The notes under the pieces were generated by a model that worked only from the letters and a program-made list of their open reading frames with translations, had not been told where the DNA came from and did not search any database. From assembly GCA_045106195.1 (NCBI GenBank), contig JBGCEH010000005.1, positions 62,001 to 126,000 of the forward strand: 64,000 nt of DNA. Direction: 5' to 3'. The position numbers and the translations under genes were made by a program. Below are positions 8,570 through 16,867 of this stretch, piece after piece; position 1 is the stretch's first letter, and each line of letters opens with the position of its first letter. The stretch is from Granulosicoccus sp045106195. GTDB taxonomy: Bacteria; Pseudomonadota; Gammaproteobacteria; Granulosicoccales; Granulosicoccaceae.

Positions 8570-9064
8570 TCAATCCCTAACGCTTCGATAGGACTTGATA
8601 CCAAAACGCTGACAACGTTCCATAAGCTCACTGACCGAGCCCAGACCCGGTACCTGCAGCGTTTCATCGAGCTCGGCAAGCGGCCAGAGGACGAATGATC
8701 TCTGGGCAATACCGATGTGCGGAATCGTCAGGGACTGCGTGTCGATTTGCCGGTCTCCAAACAACAGTATGTCAAGATCCAGCGGTCTGGCCGTCCATCT
8801 CTGCGTAGATTGTGTCCGTCCGTGTTGCCGCTCAATCTGCTTCAGCTCTGCCAGCAATTTCATGGGTTCCAGGTCGCACTGAAACGAACATACACTGTTC
8901 AGATAGTCAGGCTGATCCTGCGGCCCCATCGGGTTTGTTTCATAGATTGATGAGCTCACAGTGCCAGAGCAATCGACGATTTGTTCTATATCCTGCACAC
9001 CCTGAAGCAGATGGGCTTCCCGATCACCCAGATTGCTTCCCAGAGCAACAAATACTTTGCTCAT
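8570..9064 (-). CDS. folK: 2-amino-4-hydroxy-6-hydroxymethyldihydropteridine diphosphokinase
   Basis: FolK transfers pyrophosphate from ATP to hydroxymethyl-dihydropterin in folate synthesis. The 164-residue protein begins with the family signature VALGSNLGDREAHL, contains ETNPMGPQDQPDYLNSV, and the signature RWTARPLDLDILLFGD with the metal-binding Asp pair, followed by IPHIGIAQRSFVLWPLAEL. All are at expected spacing. Its start overlaps the end of pcnB by four bases, so it is translated as part of the hslR-pcnB-folK unit. Confidence 0.95.
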   Translation of the reverse strand: MSKVFVALGSNLGDREAHLLQGVQDIEQIVDCSGTVSSSIYETNPMGPQDQPDYLNSVCSFQCDLEPMKLLAELKQIERQHGRTQSTQRWTARPLDLDILLFGDRQIDTQSLTIPHIGIAQRSFVLWPLAELDETLQVPGLGSVSELMERCQRFGIKSYRSVRD

Positions 9065-10569
9065 GACGACTTTGGAGCGGTCCCTTTATCACCAGCGGGC
9101 TTGCGTCTACGGCGTCTGCGGCGCTTCTTCTTGGACGCTGCCGGGCCCGCCGCCCTGGGCGCGATATCGTCGATGTTACTATCAAGTTCCTCGCCTGATG
9201 CAGAAGACCAGATATTCTCTGCGACCGGCCGGTTTGCGGCCTCGTCCACACGATCCTCTTCCCGCAATGTCTGCACATGCGTCCACCACGCTGCGCTGCT
9301 CTCAAGCCGATCATCCACCGTGGCTCGCAGACACAGAAAATCATATGCCGCACGGAATCGCCTGTCCTCCATAAGCTTCAGCGCCCGACCACCGCGCAGC
9401 CTTTCCAGCCTCGGCTGCATCTGCCAGATCTCTTTCATAGGACCTGAAAACCGTTTGGGAATCGAGATGATTCGCAGCTGCGTGGAGAGTACTGAATCCG
9501 CAGCACCGTGCAAGGCATCCGATACAGGTGCGCCTCGGCGGGTGTCCTGCAAGGCATATTCTTCAACGTCAGGCCAAAGCATGAACGCCAACAGGTAGGC
9601 AGGCGTTATGGGCTTGCCCACCGCTACACGTTTATCAGTATTGATGAGCGCCGCGTCCAGCATGCTTTCAAGAGCAGGCGCTGATGCCTTGAGGCGTTTG
9701 TCCAGCAATGGAAACAGATAGCGCAGCAAATCATGCTCACGTATCGAATGGAAACTGCGCAATGCGTAACCGCCCTGAAACAACTTAAGCACCTCTTCAA
9801 AAAGGCGCGCAGGTGGTGTTGACTTGAGCTCTTTGGCAATTGCCTCCATGGCATTGAGCGTTTGCGTATCGATACCAAACTCGAGCTTGGCCGCTAGCCT
9901 GACCGCTCTGAGAACACGCACTGGATCCTCTGCGCAACGCGTCAGCGGATCGCCAATAAGGCGAAAAACACCCGCGTCCAGGTCTGCCAGACCACCAACG
10001 TAGTCCACGACAGAATCGTCGGCAATGTTGTAGTACAGAGCATTTACGGTAAAGTCCCGCCGGTAGGCATCCTCTTCTATTGATCCGAAGACATTGTCAC
10101 GCACGATACGTCCCGCGGCACCTATCTCTCCACCTTCCCCGGTATTGTGAGCAGCGCGAAACGTGGCAACCTCGATAATTTCACGGCCATAAACCACATG
10201 CACAAGGCGGAACCGACGACCGATGATGCGTGAGTTGCGAAAAAGCGAGCGAATGGTCTCTGGACTGGCGTCGGTTGCGACGTCAAAATCCTTCGGCTTG
10301 AGCCCAACCAGTGCATCGCGGACACCACCTCCCACCAGATAGGCAGAGTGTCCTGCCTCATGCAGTTTATCCAGTACTTTTAAGGCTGAGCGCCCGATGG
10401 CCTTGCGGGTAACACCATGCTCGCCCGCTGGCACGATAACTGGTTTGTCATGCTTTTTGGACTTGCGCACTTTCTGGCCTGGCACACCTTCGCCCGACTG
10501 CTTGCCAGCCAGTAGCGAACGCCCCTTGCTCATCGCCGTTCGTGAGAGTCCACCCAGTTTTTTTAGCAA
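9061..10569 (-). CDS. pcnB: Poly(A) polymerase I
   Basis: PcnB adds poly(A) tails to RNA 3' ends and promotes decay. The nucleotidyltransferase core has the GGGVRD motif (residues 80-85) and the catalytic DFDVATD acid pair (Asp94, Asp96), followed by RRFRLVHVVYG and RRDFTVNALYYN. The C-terminus ends in a strongly basic Arg/Lys tract, as in E. coli. At 502 residues it is a full-length enzyme. The best start is a TTG at 10569, with a GGAG ribosome-binding site (10576-10579) six bases upstream; the first in-frame ATG, 12 codons later, has none. E. coli pcnB also uses a weak non-AUG start, so low translation may be conserved. Confidence 0.93.
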   Translation of the reverse strand: MLKKLGGLSRTAMSKGRSLLAGKQSGEGVPGQKVRKSKKHDKPVIVPAGEHGVTRKAIGRSALKVLDKLHEAGHSAYLVGGGVRDALVGLKPKDFDVATDASPETIRSLFRNSRIIGRRFRLVHVVYGREIIEVATFRAAHNTGEGGEIGAAGRIVRDNVFGSIEEDAYRRDFTVNALYYNIADDSVVDYVGGLADLDAGVFRLIGDPLTRCAEDPVRVLRAVRLAAKLEFGIDTQTLNAMEAIAKELKSTPPARLFEEVLKLFQGGYALRSFHSIREHDLLRYLFPLLDKRLKASAPALESMLDAALINTDKRVAVGKPITPAYLLAFMLWPDVEEYALQDTRRGAPVSDALHGAADSVLSTQLRIISIPKRFSGPMKEIWQMQPRLERLRGGRALKLMEDRRFRAAYDFLCLRATVDDRLESSAAWWTHVQTLREEDRVDEAANRPVAENIWSSASGEELDSNIDDIAPRAAGPAASKKKRRRRRRRKPAGDKGTAPKSS

Positions 10570-10584
10570 TCCGTTCTCCGTGCA

Positions 10585-11001
10585 TCAATCATCTGATGCA
10601 GTCTCTGGTGCGTCATTCTGGTTCTGAAACCGGATAATCTGACGCCGTTGTTTCTTGGATGGCCGACCATCCCCGGCCAACCCTGCACGCGCTATTGAAT
10701 CGCCACGCAACCGATCGCGCAACGCTTGCCGCGCTTGCACACTGTGAGCTGATTCTTCGTACAGAGTCTGCGCCTCAATTGCCGGTCTTCGCTGATCATT
10801 CAGTGCCAATACCGTCACATGGAACTCATAAGGTACTTTTTCGATAGTAATTTCATCACCAACCACTACGAGCCGCGATGGCTTGATACGCTGCCCACCT
10901 ATACGCACATGATTTTTGGCAATCGCTTCAGTGGCCATTGACCGGGTCTTGAAAAACCGGGCTGCCCATAACCATTTATCTATACGTACCTTGTCTATCA
11001 T
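10585..11001 (-). CDS. hslR: Heat-shock RNA-binding protein Hsp15
   Basis: Hsp15 binds stalled 50S subunits carrying nascent chains and helps recycle them. The 138-residue protein opens with the S4 RNA-binding motif RIDKWLWAARFFKTRSMATE followed by NHVRIGGQRIKPSRLV, and has a basic C-terminal tail (DGRPSKKQRRQIIRFQ) typical of the family. It is the first gene of a minus-strand unit with pcnB (15-base gap) and folK. The 104-base gap to the divergent ycgL gene must hold its promoter; I do not see a clear sigma-32 site. Confidence 0.9.
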   Translation of the reverse strand: MIDKVRIDKWLWAARFFKTRSMATEAIAKNHVRIGGQRIKPSRLVVVGDEITIEKVPYEFHVTVLALNDQRRPAIEAQTLYEESAHSVQARQALRDRLRGDSIARAGLAGDGRPSKKQRRQIIRFQNQNDAPETASDD

Positions 11002-11105
11002 TTACATGAACCTGGATGAGTTCTCGATTCATAGAATTCCGCTACAAGCGCATGCATTGTGTGGCTTATGTCGTGCTTATTCCAGATTAAACGCAGGAAT
11101 CAACC

Positions 11106-11396
11106 ATGCAGTGCTACATCTATCGAAGTTCCGTCAAAGACGGCCTGTACGTCTATCTTGCTGAAGAGGATGGTTTGGAAAAACTGCCCGCTCCGGTTAT
11201 GAAGCAACTCGGCATACCGGAGTATGCCATGAGCCTTGAGCTGAGCGCTGATAGAAAACTCGGCCAGGAGGACGCAACCACTGTAATGGAAAATCTCACC
11301 AGGCAAGGCTTTCATGTCCAAATGCCGCGCGAGATCGAAAAGCAACTGGAATCCATTGCACTTTCTGCCACCTTGAACGTGCAAGCTAAAACCTGA
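11106..11396 (+). CDS. YcgL domain-containing protein
   Basis: This 96-residue protein matches the YcgL (UPF0745) family from end to end: CYIYRSSVKDGLYVYLAEED at the start, LPAPVMKQLG in the middle and GFHVQMPREIEKQL near the end. The family is conserved in gammaproteobacteria and its molecular function is unknown. It stands alone, divergent from hslR and convergent with two cytochrome genes. Confidence 0.88.
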   Translation: MQCYIYRSSVKDGLYVYLAEEDGLEKLPAPVMKQLGIPEYAMSLELSADRKLGQEDATTVMENLTRQGFHVQMPREIEKQLESIALSATLNVQAKT

Positions 11397-11420
11397 TTCT
11401 GGATCAAGCCAGCCGATCCG

Positions 11421-11441
11421 GACTGATGCGTGGTGTCAGTC
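11421..11441. terminator. Possible terminator hairpin between convergent genes
   Basis: GACTGA (11421-11426) and TCAGTC (11436-11441) can pair with a 9-base loop, and two further C-G pairs can form beyond one mismatch. It lies in the 60-base gap between the ends of ycgL and the cytochrome c genes. There is no strong T-run. Confidence 0.3.
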
Positions 11442-11456
11442 GGGCTCGGCAAACCC

Positions 11457-11795
11457 TTAAGGAATCGGGGCTGTCTGTAAAGGTCCCGGTAATGATGAGA
11501 ACCAGGCAGCAAGATCTGCGATGTCTTCATCCGATAATTGTGAAGCAAACCCTGCCATGATCGCGTTTTGCCGTGATCCATCCCGGTAACTTTTAAGGGA
11601 GTGCTCCAGATAACTGGCATATTGGCCTGCAAGGACCGGATAAGTCAACACTTGCTGCGACAGGCCATCCTCACCGTGACAGGCAGAACAGGTAGCCGCT
11701 TTTTCTGCACCAGCGGCGGGATCACCAGCCACAACGTTGGTGGCCGGTAGAACACAGGCAAGCAGCAGACTCGCTGCAATATTCTTGTTTTTCAT
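11457..11795 (-). CDS. Periplasmic one-haem cytochrome c
   Basis: The 112-residue protein has a Sec signal peptide (about residues 1-23, ending near VVAGD) and one haem-binding CSACH motif in the mature part. The sequence GDPAAGAEKAATCSACHG and the C-terminal SDEDIADLAAWFSSL are typical of small class I cytochromes and of each half of dihaem cytochrome c4. A methionine in the NAIMAGFAS segment is the likely sixth haem ligand. Its start overlaps the stop of the upstream cytochrome gene (TAATG), so the two are made together. Confidence 0.88.
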   Translation of the reverse strand: MKNKNIAASLLLACVLPATNVVAGDPAAGAEKAATCSACHGEDGLSQQVLTYPVLAGQYASYLEHSLKSYRDGSRQNAIMAGFASQLSDEDIADLAAWFSSLPGPLQTAPIP

Positions 11796-12181
11796 TAGTT
11801 TGATGTACCTTGCGCTGCAAACCAGGCTGCAATATCTTCAATATCCTGATCACTCAACAGAGCCGCGTTGGCCTGCATGGTAGGGTGAGAGCGGGTTTTA
11901 GCCCGGTAGGCCTGCAACGCGGCTACCAGATACTCGGCATGCTGACCGGCAATCCGCGGGACATGATACGAAGGATAAGTATTCACGTAGTGCTTAACGC
12001 CGTGACACCCAAGGCAGGTATGTGCCTTACCTCCGCCAGCTGCTGCGTCGCCAGCGGCCATAGCCCCTGACGCACCGCCCATCAAGGCCAGAGAAGCCGC
12101 CAGAAGCCCCACCCTGACCACACGATATACGCCGGTTGTGCCCGCTGATTCGCTGGCTGACTTCGAAATCCTGGATATCAT
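11795..12181 (-). CDS. Periplasmic one-haem cytochrome c, first of a pair
   Basis: The 128-residue protein has an N-terminal hydrophobic export segment (about 22-42, ending AMAAGD) and a single CLGCH haem site, followed by VPRIAGQHAEYLVAALQAYR and SDQDIEDIAAWFAAQ. These are the hallmarks of a cytochrome c4/c553-type domain. The methionine in HPTMQANAA is the likely axial ligand. With the overlapping downstream gene it looks like the two halves of a dihaem cytochrome c4 encoded as separate exported proteins. Such proteins usually pass electrons to terminal oxidases; the cbb3 oxidase at 42 kb is a possible acceptor, by inference. Confidence 0.88.
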   Translation of the reverse strand: MISRISKSASESAGTTGVYRVVRVGLLAASLALMGGASGAMAAGDAAAGGGKAHTCLGCHGVKHYVNTYPSYHVPRIAGQHAEYLVAALQAYRAKTRSHPTMQANAALLSDQDIEDIAAWFAAQGTSN

Positions 12182-12341
12182 TGAGTAATCTGCACCAATT
12201 CGCTATTGACGACGGCATCGTCATGATCGACTAGCCGTAATTCTCCAATTCTAGCGGCTGAAACCGATAGCGCCAACCGCTGAATGGTTTTATTCACTTT
12301 TCTTAAGGCTGTGCCGTGAGATAGCGATCGATGAAACCACC

Positions 12342-14309
12342 CTATCCTTTCAACGCAATGAACATATCGTTCATGCGTTTGACGAAGCCTGCACTGTCCT
12401 CAAGTTGACCACCATCAGCCAACAAGGCCTGATCAAGTAGCAGATGGGCCCAGTCCTTGAAGCGATCGTCGTCCTGCTCCTTGTCCATCAGATCGAGAAT
12501 AGGATGCGTCGGATTGACTTCCAGAACCGGTTTGGTATTGGGAAGATCATGGCCAGCCTGCTTGAGTAATTGCTGCATGTGCAGTGCCATATCATGTTCA
12601 CCCATCACCACACAGGCTGGTGATGAGGTTAACCGCGTGGATACCTTTACATCGCTGGTGCTTTCAGTCAGCACTTCTTTGATTCGCTCAATCGTCGGTG
12701 CAACGGCTGCTGCCTTGGTCTCTTTTTCGGTTTTCTGCTCTTCTGTTTCCTGCTCTACGCCCTCGATGGCAGACAGATCCAGGTCTCCCTTGGCAATAGA
12801 GACGAACGACTTGCCTTCGTATTCAGACAGATAGGACATCATCCATTCATCTACACGGTCGTGCATCAGAAGCACTTCGATTCCCTTGTCGCGGAAAACC
12901 TCAAGATGCGGACTATTCTTGCCTGCCGCATAACTGTCAGCCGTGATGTAGTAAATCTTATCCTGACCGACTTTCATGCGCGCCAGATAATCGTCCAGAC
13001 CCGTTAACTGACCTTTTGCCTCGGCATTAGTGGTGTCGAACCGGTACAGCTTCGCCACCTGTTCGCGATTGCCAAAATCCTCACCCGGCGCCTCTTTCAG
13101 GCAGTTTCCGAATTCGGACCAGAAGCTTTCATATTTCTCAGGCTCTTTCTCGGCCAGTTTTTCCAGCATGCTCAGCACCCTTTTTACCGAGGCACTGCGG
13201 ATGGATTCGATGATCTTGTTGTTCTGCAGAATTTCACGCGAGACATTCAACGGCAAATCATTGCTGTCCACCAGGCCCCTGACGAAACGCAGGTAGCGAG
13301 GCATGAGCTTTTCAGCCTCATCCATGATGAAAACACGCTGTACAAAAAGTTTTATACCGTTTCGCTGATGATTACCATCGTAGAGATCAAACGGTGCTTT
13401 TTTCGGAATATACAGTAATGAGGTGTATTCCTGATTGCCTTCCACCCGGTTATGGGCCCACAGTAGGGGGTCCTCAAAGTCGTTACATACCGACTTGTAG
13501 AAGCTATGGTATTCCTCATCGGAAATATCGGATTTAGGGCGAGTCCACAACGCTGATGCGTCGTTAACCTGTTCAAGTTTGGCGGGTTCAGGGATCGCCG
13601 CTTCTTCGCCTTCTTCAGGCTCAGGCACTGGCGGCACTTCACCGAGCATCATGATAGGAAAGGTAATGTGATCCGAATACTTCTTGATCACGTTACGCAA
13701 GCGGTAAGCATTCAGGAATTCACTGGATTCGTCTTTGATATGAAGGGTGATCTGGGTTCCACGCTCAGCCTGCTCGATTTCAGATAACGTGTAACCACCG
13801 CTGGCGTCGGATTCCCAACGAATGCCTGCAGAAGCAGGCTCTCCAGCCTTGCGCGTGGTCAACACCACTTTGTCAGCAACGACGAATGCCGAGTAGAAGC
13901 CAACGCCAAACTGACCAATAAGCTTGGCATCGGTTTTCTGGTCACCAGTCAGTGACTCCAGAAACTGTTTGGTGCCCGATTTGGCGATGGTTCCGATGTT
14001 GGCAATGACCTCATCACGGTTCATGCCGATACCATTGTCGCTGACGGTCACCGTCTTTGCTTCCTCATCGAAGCTGATGACGAGACGTAGCTCGGTATCC
14101 TCCTCCAGTAATGCTGAGTCGGCAATTGATTCAAACCGAAGCTTGTCACAGGCATCAGATCCGTTCGAGATAAGCTCGCGGAGAAATATCTCCTGATTGC
14201 TGTACAAGGAGTGGATCATCAGCTGAAGCAGCTGATTGACCTCGGCCTGGAAAACCATCTTTTCGCCAGTGGCTTCGATAGGTGCTTGTTCCTGGGATGT
14301 GTCGCTCAT
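12342..14309 (-). CDS. htpG: Chaperone protein HtpG (Hsp90)
   Basis: HtpG is the cytosolic ATP-dependent Hsp90 chaperone. The protein of about 655 residues begins with the GHKL ATPase domain: MIHSLYSNQEIFLRELISN, SDNGIGMNRDEV, and GQFGVGFYSAF for the ATP lid. The middle domain contains the conserved NVSREILQ arginine segment, and the C-terminal dimerisation domain ends at FIALKG. An acidic insert (PEPEEGEEAAIPEP) lies between the N-terminal and middle domains. The ATG at 14307-14309 is preferred to a TTG two codons upstream. A gap of about 330 bases separates it from rplS; it holds the ribosomal operon terminator and the htpG promoter. Confidence 0.95.
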   Translation of the reverse strand: MSDTSQEQAPIEATGEKMVFQAEVNQLLQLMIHSLYSNQEIFLRELISNGSDACDKLRFESIADSALLEEDTELRLVISFDEEAKTVTVSDNGIGMNRDEVIANIGTIAKSGTKQFLESLTGDQKTDAKLIGQFGVGFYSAFVVADKVVLTTRKAGEPASAGIRWESDASGGYTLSEIEQAERGTQITLHIKDESSEFLNAYRLRNVIKKYSDHITFPIMMLGEVPPVPEPEEGEEAAIPEPAKLEQVNDASALWTRPKSDISDEEYHSFYKSVCNDFEDPLLWAHNRVEGNQEYTSLLYIPKKAPFDLYDGNHQRNGIKLFVQRVFIMDEAEKLMPRYLRFVRGLVDSNDLPLNVSREILQNNKIIESIRSASVKRVLSMLEKLAEKEPEKYESFWSEFGNCLKEAPGEDFGNREQVAKLYRFDTTNAEAKGQLTGLDDYLARMKVGQDKIYYITADSYAAGKNSPHLEVFRDKGIEVLLMHDRVDEWMMSYLSEYEGKSFVSIAKGDLDLSAIEGVEQETEEQKTEKETKAAAVAPTIERIKEVLTESTSDVKVSTRLTSSPACVVMGEHDMALHMQQLLKQAGHDLPNTKPVLEVNPTHPILDLMDKEQDDDRFKDWAHLLLDQALLADGGQLEDSAGFVKRMNDMFIALKG

Positions 14310-14547
14310 GCGCAATGTCTCCGACTACGTATCAACCTGACCTTTAACAGGCCAGTATTGGGGTTGTTAGCGATTGTCCGGCTCTGAGATTCAGAACCAT
14401 CAAGGGCAGTGTCTGCTGCAGTTGGAAAGATCGGGATAGGTCTTGGCAAAATCAAGGGCAGCTGAGCGTCCAGCCTCAAACTGATGTGCCTGCAACGTTA
14501 CGTTTTAACGATGGACCCGGAAGTTGACTACCGAATGCAGACACACA

Positions 14548-14576
14548 AAAGCACCAGCTGTGTTAGCTGGTGCTTT
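14548..14576 (-). terminator. Rho-independent terminator of the rpsP-rplS operon
   Basis: AAAGCACCAGCT and AGCTGGTGCTTT form a perfect 12-bp stem with a 5-base loop. On the minus strand the stem is followed by TTTTGTGTGT. It lies about 60 bases beyond the rplS stop codon, the expected place for the end of the rpsP-rimM-trmD-rplS transcript. Confidence 0.85.
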
Positions 14577-14638
14577 GGAATCGAAGTCATTCTGCCCAAC
14601 AAAAAGTGACAACAAACTGTCCGGCAAAGAAGAGGGAC

Positions 14639-14983
14639 TTAGAGTTTTTCCTTGATTCTCGCTGCACGTCCAGTCAGGCCACGCAGATAGTACAACTTGG
14701 CGCGTCGGACATCGCCGCGTCGCTTGACCTCGATACCGGCAACCAATGGGCTGTATGTTTGAAATACACGTTCAACACCTTCTCCGTGCGATACCTTACG
14801 AACGGTAAAGGCAGAATGAAGCCCTCTGTTGCGCTTGGCAATGCAGACGCCTTCAAAAGCCTGCAAACGCTCACGATCACCTTCCCGAACGCGAACCTGT
14901 ACGACCAACGTGTCACCGGCGGCGAACGCAGGCACCTCTTTGCCCATTTGTTCGGCATTGATTTCGTCGATGATATTACTCAT
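14639..14983 (-). CDS. rplS: 50S ribosomal protein L19
   Basis: L19 lies at the 30S-50S interface. The sequence matches E. coli L19 along its length, including RLQAFEGVCIAKRNRGLHSA, FTVRKVSHGEGVERVFQTYS and KLYYLRGLTGRAARIKE. The start is placed at the ATG at 14981-14983 (MSNIIDEINAEQM), which aligns with the E. coli N-terminus; the open frame continues 14 codons upstream without similarity. It is the last gene of the rpsP operon, 34 bases after trmD. Confidence 0.96.
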   Translation of the reverse strand: MSNIIDEINAEQMGKEVPAFAAGDTLVVQVRVREGDRERLQAFEGVCIAKRNRGLHSAFTVRKVSHGEGVERVFQTYSPLVAGIEVKRRGDVRRAKLYYLRGLTGRAARIKEKL

Positions 14984-15017
14984 GTTATTGCTCTTCTCTA
15001 TCGCCAGAAACTGCATA

Positions 15018-15770
15018 TCAGACACCTTTCAAGGTGTTTCCAGATTTAAGGCTTGTTAAAAAAATAGTGTCTTCTTCCGTCAGAACAGCTTTTTCAAGCA
15101 ACTCAGGACGGCATTTCCATGTCTTTGCCAGAGCTTGATGACGACGCCAGCGAGCAATGGCCTTGTGATCACCCGATAACAAAACCTGCGGCACCTTGAG
15201 ACCCTCATGATCCTCAGGCCGCGTGTAATGCGGACAATCCAGCAATCCCGAGTTTCCGAAAGAGTCCTCTTCCGCTGACAAGGGATCACCTAATACATCT
15301 GGCACCAGTCGGGTAATTGCATCAATTACCGCCAGAGCCGCAAATTCCCCACCACTGAGCACAAAATTTCCCAGTGACACCTCAACGTCAACAACGCTTC
15401 GAATAACACGCTCATCAACGCCTTCGTACCTTCCTGACACCAGCACCAGCGAACCTCTCTGCTGCCATGTTCGCGCCAGAGCCTGGTCGAACACCCGCCC
15501 TTGGGGGGATAGGTACACGACCTGTGAATCTTGGCCGACCGCTGATTTTGCAGCACCTATTGCCTTTGTCAATGGCGCAGGCTTCATGACCATTCCGGGG
15601 CCACCCCCGAAGGGCCTGTCATCAACCGTTCTGTGTCTGTCCGATGTCCAGTCTCTCGGATTCTCCAGGTGCAATTTTAGCTGGCCACTTTGCTTCGCCC
15701 GTCCGATGACGCCATAACCCAGTGCGTCGTCGATCATTTGCGGAAACAACGTGACAACACCGATGTGCAC
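15018..15770 (-). CDS. trmD: tRNA (guanosine(37)-N1)-methyltransferase
   Basis: TrmD methylates G37 next to the anticodon and so prevents frameshifting. The 250-residue protein starts with a GTG (MHIGVVTLFPQM), which aligns with the E. coli start. The substrate loop RTVDDRPFGGGPGMVMKPAP, the SAM-binding trefoil knot segments YLSPQGRVFDQ, LVSGRYEGVDERV, and GNFVLSGGEFAAL, and the C-terminal CPHYTRPEDHEG are all present. It is separated from rimM by two bases, in the standard rpsP-rimM-trmD-rplS order. Confidence 0.96.
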   Translation of the reverse strand: MHIGVVTLFPQMIDDALGYGVIGRAKQSGQLKLHLENPRDWTSDRHRTVDDRPFGGGPGMVMKPAPLTKAIGAAKSAVGQDSQVVYLSPQGRVFDQALARTWQQRGSLVLVSGRYEGVDERVIRSVVDVEVSLGNFVLSGGEFAALAVIDAITRLVPDVLGDPLSAEEDSFGNSGLLDCPHYTRPEDHEGLKVPQVLLSGDHKAIARWRRHQALAKTWKCRPELLEKAVLTEEDTIFLTSLKSGNTLKGV

Positions 15771-15772
15771 GC

Positions 15773-16348
15773 CTAAAAATCCGGATCCCAGTCTACTGTA
15801 ATCATTCGATTATCCATATCGACCTGCTTTATGACGTCTGGCACCAACCATGGCACCAGCACTTCCCTGACGGTTTTCCCTTTCTGTCCCTTGTCTGCCG
15901 TTTGCACGGCAGTGTCGCTCTCTGGCTGTTCTCTTTCGTCCGTAACGACCATGACGTCGTTGGCCCCTGTCTCAAACAACCGACTGACAGGACCAATAAG
16001 TACATCTTCACTGGTGCGAACCTGCATTCCCGTCAGATCAGTCCAGTAGTACTCTCCGGATGACAACTCCGGCATGGACGTCCTGTCCACTGCAATTTTG
16101 GCCCCGACCAGTTCACTCGCTTGCTCAGGACTGGTTACACCTTCGACCTGGACCACAATAGTCTTGCCTTGCGGTCGGCCGTCAACAACCTTTACCTGCT
16201 TCCAACTACCGCCCTGCTTCAACCACCAGCTGGCGTAGGTGAAAATATTTTCCCGGGGATGGGTGTCTGAGTGGACCTTGATCCAGCCTTTCAGACCCGA
16301 CACACCCGTGATGTGTCCAAGCAGGATACGCTCGCAGGCCTTTTCCAA
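15773..16348 (-). CDS. rimM: Ribosome maturation factor RimM
   Basis: RimM helps assemble the 30S head near S19. The N-terminal beta-barrel begins ILLGHITGVSGLKGWIKVHS and the C-terminal PRC-barrel contains YYWTDLTGMQVR, GANDVMVV and the closing VPWLVPDVIKQVDMDNRMI. The start appears to be a TTG at 16346-16348, since an in-frame stop lies a few codons upstream and no ATG is available. A charged, Gln/Asp-rich loop (about residues 140-160) is longer than in E. coli. It follows rpsP by 92 bases and precedes trmD by two. Confidence 0.93.
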   Translation of the reverse strand: MEKACERILLGHITGVSGLKGWIKVHSDTHPRENIFTYASWWLKQGGSWKQVKVVDGRPQGKTIVVQVEGVTSPEQASELVGAKIAVDRTSMPELSSGEYYWTDLTGMQVRTSEDVLIGPVSRLFETGANDVMVVTDEREQPESDTAVQTADKGQKGKTVREVLVPWLVPDVIKQVDMDNRMITVDWDPDF

Positions 16349-16440
16349 AGCAACAGTACCTCAACCCGAATAAACGCCATCATCCCGCCTGGACGGAGCC
16401 AGCTCAGGAATGAGGTCGTGTCAAGCAGTGATAAATAGAG

Positions 16441-16701
16441 TCAGGCAGCAGCTGCTGAGGACTTTCGATAATCCTTGACGACCTTCTTGACGCTGTCGCT
16501 CATTTGAGCACCAACACTGATCCAGTAGTCGATTCGTTCCAGATTCAGTTGAACCTCGGTGGAACCTCCGCGAGCGACAGGATTGTAGTAACCGATACGT
16601 TCAATGTAGCGACCATCGCGGCGCGCACGGCTATCAGTTGCAACAACGTGATAGAACGGTTGTTTCTTGGCACCACCGCGTGACAGGCGAATTGTGACCA
16701 T
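16441..16701 (-). CDS. rpsP: 30S ribosomal protein S16
   Basis: The 86-residue protein has the S16 signature VTIRLSRGGAKKQPFYHVVA at the start, then DSRARRDGRYIERIGYYNP and the DYWISVGAQMSDSVKKV helix. It is the promoter-proximal gene of the rpsP-rimM-trmD-rplS operon. A Shine-Dalgarno-like region lies just upstream of the ATG. ffh, often just upstream in other gammaproteobacteria, is replaced here by metH. Confidence 0.96.
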   Translation of the reverse strand: MVTIRLSRGGAKKQPFYHVVATDSRARRDGRYIERIGYYNPVARGGSTEVQLNLERIDYWISVGAQMSDSVKKVVKDYRKSSAAAA

Positions 16702-16770
16702 GGGGCTTGTATTCCAGAAATAAGTTGTACATCGCTGATGCGCGAGCGCTCAGCCGGAGGGTAACTCCCA

Positions 16771-16799
16771 ATGATACGCAATTTTGCACACCACGCCAA
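16771..16799 (-). promoter_or_regulatory. Predicted sigma-70 promoter of the rpsP operon
   Basis: On the minus strand, TTGGCG (-35, 16794-16799) and TATCAT (-10, 16771-16776) are separated by 17 bases, four and five matches to consensus respectively. The position, about 70 bases upstream of the rpsP start and just after the metH stop, suits a strong ribosomal-protein operon promoter. Confidence 0.6.
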
Positions 16800-16867
16800 C
16801 TACCGGAGCACAAAAATTACCCTCACACCGAAATCAGGCTCTCAGAGCCTGCCTTGCACACGTTTGA

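Noticed and set aside
9061..9200. The polyarginine tract at the end of PcnB as a frameshift or repeat artefact
   Set aside because: A basic C-terminal tail is normal for bacterial poly(A) polymerases, and the frame runs on cleanly to the folK overlap.
16380..16430. A third copy of the CGTCATTCC-type repeat near rimM
   Set aside because: Only a short CTCATTCCTG match is visible and no stem forms well, so it is not listed.
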